Of a stretch of DNA of 10,376 bases, positions 6,790 through 10,376 are shown in pieces. Origin of the DNA: Gallibacterium melopsittaci (lineage in GTDB: Bacteria > Pseudomonadota > Gammaproteobacteria > Enterobacterales > Pasteurellaceae); NCBI RefSeq assembly GCF_042433085.1, contig NZ_JBHLWA010000047.1:1-10376 (forward strand). Reading direction: 5' to 3'. Positions within the stretch are counted from its first letter, which is position 1, and each line of letters begins with the position of its first letter. The position numbers and the translations under genes are program-made. The notes under the pieces are model-generated. The model was given only the letters and a program-made list of their open reading frames with translations. It searched no databases and had not been told where the DNA came from.

Positions 6790-7998
6790 ATGACGCAAAA
6801 TCTTATTCTTATTCTTAACTGTGGAAGTTCTTCTTTAAAATTTGCAATTCTAAATCCTGAAACTGGAGAAGAGAAGTTATCTGGTTTAGCAGAAGCGTTC
6901 CATCTTCCAGATGCACGTATTAAATGGAAATTACATGGTGAAAAAGGAAATGCAGAATTAGGTGCAGGTGCAGCACATAGTGAAGCACTTGATTTTATTG
7001 TTAAACATATTTTCCCATTGGATCCATCTCTTAAAGATAGTATTGCCGCGATTGGGCACCGTATTGTACACGGTGGTGAACGTTTTACAGCTTCAACCAT
7101 TGTTGATGAAAGTGTTATCGAAGGTATTCGTGATGCCATTCAATTTGCACCATTACACAATCCAGCACACTTAATCGGGATCGAAGAATCTTTCAAAATG
7201 TTCCCTGAATTAAAAGATAAGAATGTTGTTGTCTTTGATACTGCATTCCACCAAACTATTCCTGAAGAAGCATTCCTTTATGCGTTACCTTACTCAATGT
7301 ATAAAGAACACGGTGTACGTCGTTATGGGGCACATGGTACTAGCCATTACTATGTAACTAAAGAAGCAGCAAAACGCTTAAATGTTGCTGAAGATAAAGT
7401 AAATGTTATTACTTGTCATTTAGGTAATGGTGGTTCTGTTTCAGCGATTCGTCATGGTAAATGTGTAGATACCTCAATGGGTTTAACGCCATTAGAAGGC
7501 TTAGTAATGGGAACGCGTTGTGGTGATGTTGACCCAGCAGTAACCTTCTTTATGTCGAAAACATTAGGCATGAGCATGGATGAAATTGAACAAACGCTTA
7601 CCAAAAAATCTGGTTTACTTGGTTTAACCGAAGTAACTAGCGACTGTCGTTATGCAGAAGATAATTATGATAAAGAAGTTGCTGCGAAGCGTGCTTTAGA
7701 CGTTTATTGCTACCGTTTAGCGAAATATATCGGTGGTTATATGGCAGCAGTAGGTGAACCACTTGATGCGATTGTCTTTACTGGTGGTATTGGTGAAAAT
7801 TCTGCTCACGTTCGCGAATTAACATTGGCACATTTAAAAGTATTTGGTTACCAATTAGATAATGAACGTAATCTTGCAGCTCGTTTCGGTAATGAAGGTA
7901 TTATCACAGCCGAAGGTTCTCCAGTAGCAATGGTGATTCCAACGAACGAAGAACTTGTGATTGCACAAGATACTGCACGTCTTTGTATCAAAAAATAA
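6790..7998 (+). CDS. ackA: Acetate kinase AckA
   Basis: AckA reversibly phosphorylates acetate with ATP. In fermenting or overflow metabolism it runs toward acetate and makes ATP from acetyl phosphate. It is a homodimer of the ASKHA fold. The 402 residues match the family. Signatures are LNCGSSSLKF (9-18, with N10), GHRIVHGGERF (89-99, with R91), VFDTAFH (148-154, with D150), GAHGTSHYYV (180-189, with H182), HLGNGGSVSAI (210-220), GTRCGDVDP (241-249, with R243), FTGGIGENSAHVR (330-342) and TNEELVIAQDT (385-395, with E387). These cover the known substrate and phosphoryl-transfer residues. The start ATG is preceded by GAGATAGG. pta follows after 63 bp, but a strong hairpin terminator lies in between. 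The coding sequence is intact and typical. Confidence 0.98.
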   Translation: MTQNLILILNCGSSSLKFAILNPETGEEKLSGLAEAFHLPDARIKWKLHGEKGNAELGAGAAHSEALDFIVKHIFPLDPSLKDSIAAIGHRIVHGGERFTASTIVDESVIEGIRDAIQFAPLHNPAHLIGIEESFKMFPELKDKNVVVFDTAFHQTIPEEAFLYALPYSMYKEHGVRRYGAHGTSHYYVTKEAAKRLNVAEDKVNVITCHLGNGGSVSAIRHGKCVDTSMGLTPLEGLVMGTRCGDVDPAVTFFMSKTLGMSMDEIEQTLTKKSGLLGLTEVTSDCRYAEDNYDKEVAAKRALDVYCYRLAKYIGGYMAAVGEPLDAIVFTGGIGENSAHVRELTLAHLKVFGYQLDNERNLAARFGNEGIITAEGSPVAMVIPTNEELVIAQDTARLCIKK

Positions 7999-8006
7999 TT
8001 CTCGCG

Positions 8007-8039
8007 ACTGCCGATAGATCTATCGGCAGTTTATTTTTT
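8007..8039 (+). terminator. Intrinsic terminator or attenuator between ackA and pta
   Basis: Bases 8007-8030 form a perfect 24-bp palindrome (arm ACTGCCGATAGA), which folds as a 10-bp GC-containing stem with a GATC loop. It is followed by a T-rich tract (TTTATTTTTT, 8030-8039). It starts nine bases past the ackA stop and ends 22 bases before the pta ATG. It has all the elements of a rho-independent terminator. No strong promoter is visible in the short gap after it, so pta expression presumably depends on read-through. Confidence 0.85.
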
Positions 8040-8061
8040 ATTCCTTAGTAAGAAGGTTATT

Positions 8062-10200
8062 ATGTCCAGAACAATTATTCTTATTCCAATTAGTACTGGT
8101 GTTGGTTTAACCAGTGTGAGTTTAGGTTTAATTCAAGCCCTTGAACAACAAGGTGCTAAAATTGGTTTTATGAAACCAATTTCGCAACCAATTAGTGGTG
8201 AAGACACATTAGACAGAACCACTTCTATTCTTTACCAAAGCCCAACAATTGATACTGCAAAAACATTTATGCTTAGTGAAGCAGAAAATATGATCGGGCA
8301 AAACCAAACTGATGTTTTATTGGAAAAGATTGTTGAACGTCATCAAATTTTAGCGAGAAATAATGAAATTGTGGTTGTAGAAGGGTTAATTCCAACCCGT
8401 AAAAATTCTTACGCTAACAGTATTAACTACCGTATTGCGCAAGCATTAGATGCAGAAATTATTTTAGTTTCAGCACCAGCAACCGATACACCAGCAGAAT
8501 TAAAGGAACGTGTAGAGGCAGCAGCATCACAATTTGGCGGTAAATATAATCCAAATTTATTAGGTGTGGTAATTAATAAATTTAATGCACCAACGGATGA
8601 AAATGGTCGTACTCGTCCAGATCTTGCAGAAATTTTTGATTCTTTCCAACATAGTCGTGTTAATGTTCAAGCTGTACAAAAATTATTTGATCAAAGCCCA
8701 ATTCGCTTATTAGCGTGTATTGATTGGAATCCAGAATTGATTGCGAGCCGTGCGATTGATATTGCTCGTCATTTAGGGGCATCAATCTTAAGAGAAGGGG
8801 AAATTAATAAACGTCGTATCCGTGGGATTACGTTCTGTGCAAGAAGCCTACCACATGTAATCGAACACCTTAAACCAGGTAATTTAGTAGTGACTTCTGC
8901 AGACCGTCCAGATGTGATTGTTGCGATTGCGTTAGCAGCAATGAACGGAATTGAAATTGGTGCAATGTTATTAACTGGTGGCTATCGTCTAGAAAATCAT
9001 GTAGCTAAACTTTGTGAACGTGCATTTGAAACTGGTTTACCAATTTTCCGTGTTGAAGGAACAACATGGCAAACTGCATTAAGCCTACAAAGTTTTAATC
9101 TTGAAGTACCAATTGATGATAAAGAGCGTATTGAAGCAATTAAAGATTATATGGCACAACAATTTAATAAAGAGTTGATCCATTCATTAATCGAAACAAC
9201 TTCAAGAGTACACCGTTTATCACCACCTGCATTCCGTTTCCAATTAACTGAATTAGCACGTAATGCGAAAAAACGTATTGTGTTACCAGAAGGGGATGAA
9301 CCTCGTACTGTTAAGGCTGCATCATTATGTGCAGAACGTGGTATTGCAGAATGTGTATTATTGGCTGATCCAACAGCAGTTGCTCGTGTAGCAGAAGCAC
9401 AAGGTATTCAATTAGGTAAAGGCATTACCATTATTAATCCTGCGGATGTGCGTGAAAATTATGTTGCTCGTTTAGTTGAGTTACGTAAAAACAAAGGTAT
9501 GACCGAAGTATTAGCACGTGAACAACTCGAAGATACTGTAGTGCTTGGCACAATGATGCTTGAAGCGAATGAAGTTGATGGGCTTGTTTCTGGTGCGGTA
9601 CATACCACAGCCAATACGATTCGTCCACCACTTCAATTAATCAAGACTGCACCAGGCAGCTCATTAGTATCGTCAATTTTCTTTATGTTATTACCAGATC
9701 AAGTATTGGTATATGGTGACTGTGCGATTAACCCTAACCCAACCGCAGAAGAGTTATCCGAAATTGCGATTCAATCTGCCGATTCTGCAAAAGCCTTTGG
9801 TATTGAGCCACGTGTTGCGATGATCTCTTATTCAACAGGAACCTCTGGTAAAGGGGCAGATGTGGATAAAGTGAAAGAAGCGACTCGTTTAGCGAAAGAA
9901 AAACGCCCAGATTTAATTATCGATGGTCCATTACAATATGATGCTGCGGTAATGGAAGATGTAGCACGTTCTAAAGCACCAAATTCACCAGTAGCAGGTA
10001 AAGCGACCGTATTTATCTTCCCAGATCTAAATACCGGTAATACAACTTATAAAGCTGTTCAACGTTCAGCAGATTTAATCTCTATTGGACCAATGCTACA
10101 AGGTATGCGTAAACCAGTGAATGACTTATCACGTGGTGCGTTAGTTGATGATATTGTTTACACCATTGCATTAACCGCAATTCAAGCAACACAAAATTAA
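8062..10200 (+). CDS. pta: Phosphate acetyltransferase Pta (long, three-domain form)
   Basis: Pta reversibly converts acetyl-CoA and phosphate to acetyl phosphate and CoA, supplying AckA. The 712 residues match the long enterobacterial type (E. coli 714). Residues 1 to about 230 form a BioD-like P-loop domain with a degenerate Walker A, PISTGVGLTSVSLGL (9-23), lacking the lysine, as in E. coli. A DRTGG-type domain follows (about 230-350), with TSADRPDVIVAIALAA (278-293) and LLTGGY (303-308). The catalytic PTA_PTB domain spans about 390-705, with LPEGDEPRTVKAA (408-420), YGDCAINPNPTAEELSEIA (551-569), SYSTGTSGKG (589-598), DGPLQYDAA (621-629) and PDLNTGNTTYKAVQR (654-668). Its AGAAGG Shine-Dalgarno (8051-8056) lies five bases before the ATG. 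The N-terminal domains are regulatory in E. coli, binding NADH and pyruvate. The gene is complete and ends before a strong terminator. Confidence 0.98.
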   Translation: MSRTIILIPISTGVGLTSVSLGLIQALEQQGAKIGFMKPISQPISGEDTLDRTTSILYQSPTIDTAKTFMLSEAENMIGQNQTDVLLEKIVERHQILARNNEIVVVEGLIPTRKNSYANSINYRIAQALDAEIILVSAPATDTPAELKERVEAAASQFGGKYNPNLLGVVINKFNAPTDENGRTRPDLAEIFDSFQHSRVNVQAVQKLFDQSPIRLLACIDWNPELIASRAIDIARHLGASILREGEINKRRIRGITFCARSLPHVIEHLKPGNLVVTSADRPDVIVAIALAAMNGIEIGAMLLTGGYRLENHVAKLCERAFETGLPIFRVEGTTWQTALSLQSFNLEVPIDDKERIEAIKDYMAQQFNKELIHSLIETTSRVHRLSPPAFRFQLTELARNAKKRIVLPEGDEPRTVKAASLCAERGIAECVLLADPTAVARVAEAQGIQLGKGITIINPADVRENYVARLVELRKNKGMTEVLAREQLEDTVVLGTMMLEANEVDGLVSGAVHTTANTIRPPLQLIKTAPGSSLVSSIFFMLLPDQVLVYGDCAINPNPTAEELSEIAIQSADSAKAFGIEPRVAMISYSTGTSGKGADVDKVKEATRLAKEKRPDLIIDGPLQYDAAVMEDVARSKAPNSPVAGKATVFIFPDLNTGNTTYKAVQRSADLISIGPMLQGMRKPVNDLSRGALVDDIVYTIALTAIQATQN

Positions 10201-10223
10201 TTAGTCATCACATTTAGTGTGTT

Positions 10224-10263
10224 AAATCAGTCAACATTATCAGTAATGTTGGCTGATTTTTTT
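10224..10263 (+). terminator. Intrinsic terminator downstream of pta
   Basis: AATCAGTCAACATTA (10225-10239) pairs with 10244-10258 through 15 bp including one U-G wobble, around a TCAG tetraloop. The stem runs straight into a seven-base T-tract (10257-10263). It lies 24 bp past the pta stop and is a textbook rho-independent terminator ending the ackA-pta unit. Confidence 0.93.
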
Positions 10264-10310
10264 ATGTAAGCAGTTAATAGTTAATGGATGGAGAGAGAAA
10301 AAGAAAGGCA

Positions 10311-10330
10311 TATAGGACAAAAAAGTTGGT
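10311..10330 (+). repeat. Direct repeat, copy 1 (20 bp)
   Basis: TATAGGACAAAAAAGTTGGT occurs here and again, identical over all 20 bases, at 10351-10370. The copies are in the same orientation with a 20-bp unrelated spacer, so start-to-start distance is 40 bp. This copy is preceded by AGGCA and carries no flanking TTGTC. The region between the pta terminator and this copy shows no gene. Confidence 0.9.
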
Positions 10331-10350
10331 CTTTATCTATTTTCATTGTC

Positions 10351-10370
10351 TATAGGACAAAAAAGTTGGT
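10351..10370 (+). repeat. Direct repeat, copy 2 (20 bp), near the window edge
   Basis: Exact second copy of the 20-bp repeat. Here it is preceded by TTGTC (10346-10350), which forms a short inverted repeat with GACAA (10356-10360) around TATAG, a feature absent from copy 1. Only six bases follow before the window ends, so whether a third copy or a mobile element follows cannot be seen. Confidence 0.9.
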
Positions 10371-10376
10371 AATTAT

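Larger units (their letters stand above)
10264..10376. other. Intergenic tail after pta
   Basis: Apart from the repeat pair, I see no supported gene here. An open frame from ATG 10284 has only 23 codons, is rich in lysine and arginine, and has no clear Shine-Dalgarno other than a purine-rich context. On the minus strand, TTGTCC (complement of 10355-10360) and GATAAA (complement of 10332-10337) are 17 bp apart. They could form a weak leftward promoter, but nothing recognisable lies in front of it. Confidence 0.5.

Noticed and set aside
10284..10355. 23-codon basic open frame after pta
   Set aside because: Too short, no convincing translation signal, and it runs through the repeat.
10311..10370. 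CRISPR array
   Set aside because: Only two copies, with 20-bp repeats and a 20-bp spacer, shorter than known arrays, and no cas gene in view.

Overview
This is an AT-rich gammaproteobacterial chromosome segment, most likely from a member of the Pasteurellaceae. The evidence is protein content. The topoisomerase I is 868 residues with three four-cysteine zinc modules, the molybdopterin operon has the order moaA-moaC-moaD-moaE without moaB, and yfbV lies divergent to ackA-pta. The proteins closely resemble what I recall of Haemophilus/Pasteurella orthologues. I cannot name the genus, and I found no exact copy of either classical Pasteurellaceae uptake-signal core.

Layout. Positions 2-48 hold a long hairpin that can terminate transcription in both directions. 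folM (dihydromonapterin reductase, an SDR enzyme) runs leftward at 92-817. A 274-bp spacer separates it from the divergent topA (1092-3698). A stem-loop follows topA, then a good sigma70-type promoter and a molybdenum-cofactor (Moco) riboswitch that reaches the Shine-Dalgarno of moaA. The moa operon (3903-6127) is tightly packed: moaA, moaC, moaD, moaE. Convergent to it is yfbV (6149-6595, minus), a small two-helix membrane protein. Divergent from yfbV are ackA (6790-7998) and pta (8062-10200), separated by a perfect hairpin with a T-tract. A strong intrinsic terminator follows pta. The last ~110 bases contain no gene, but carry an exact 20-bp direct repeat at 40-bp spacing that continues to the window edge.

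How the genes work together. MoaA and MoaC convert GTP to cyclic pyranopterin monophosphate. MoaD and MoaE form molybdopterin synthase and add the dithiolene sulfurs. The Moco riboswitch closes a feedback loop on this pathway. Pta and AckA interconvert acetyl-CoA, acetyl phosphate and acetate, giving ATP during overflow or fermentative growth. Many molybdoenzymes serve anaerobic respiration, so the two blocks fit a facultative anaerobe, but nothing here shows co-regulation. topA and folM are housekeeping genes.

Most of the window is ordinary core genome. The least explained part is the direct-repeat pair at the right edge. Other points of interest are the riboswitch, the moaD/moaE junction where the Gly-Gly codons double as a ribosome-binding site, and the terminator inside ackA-pta.
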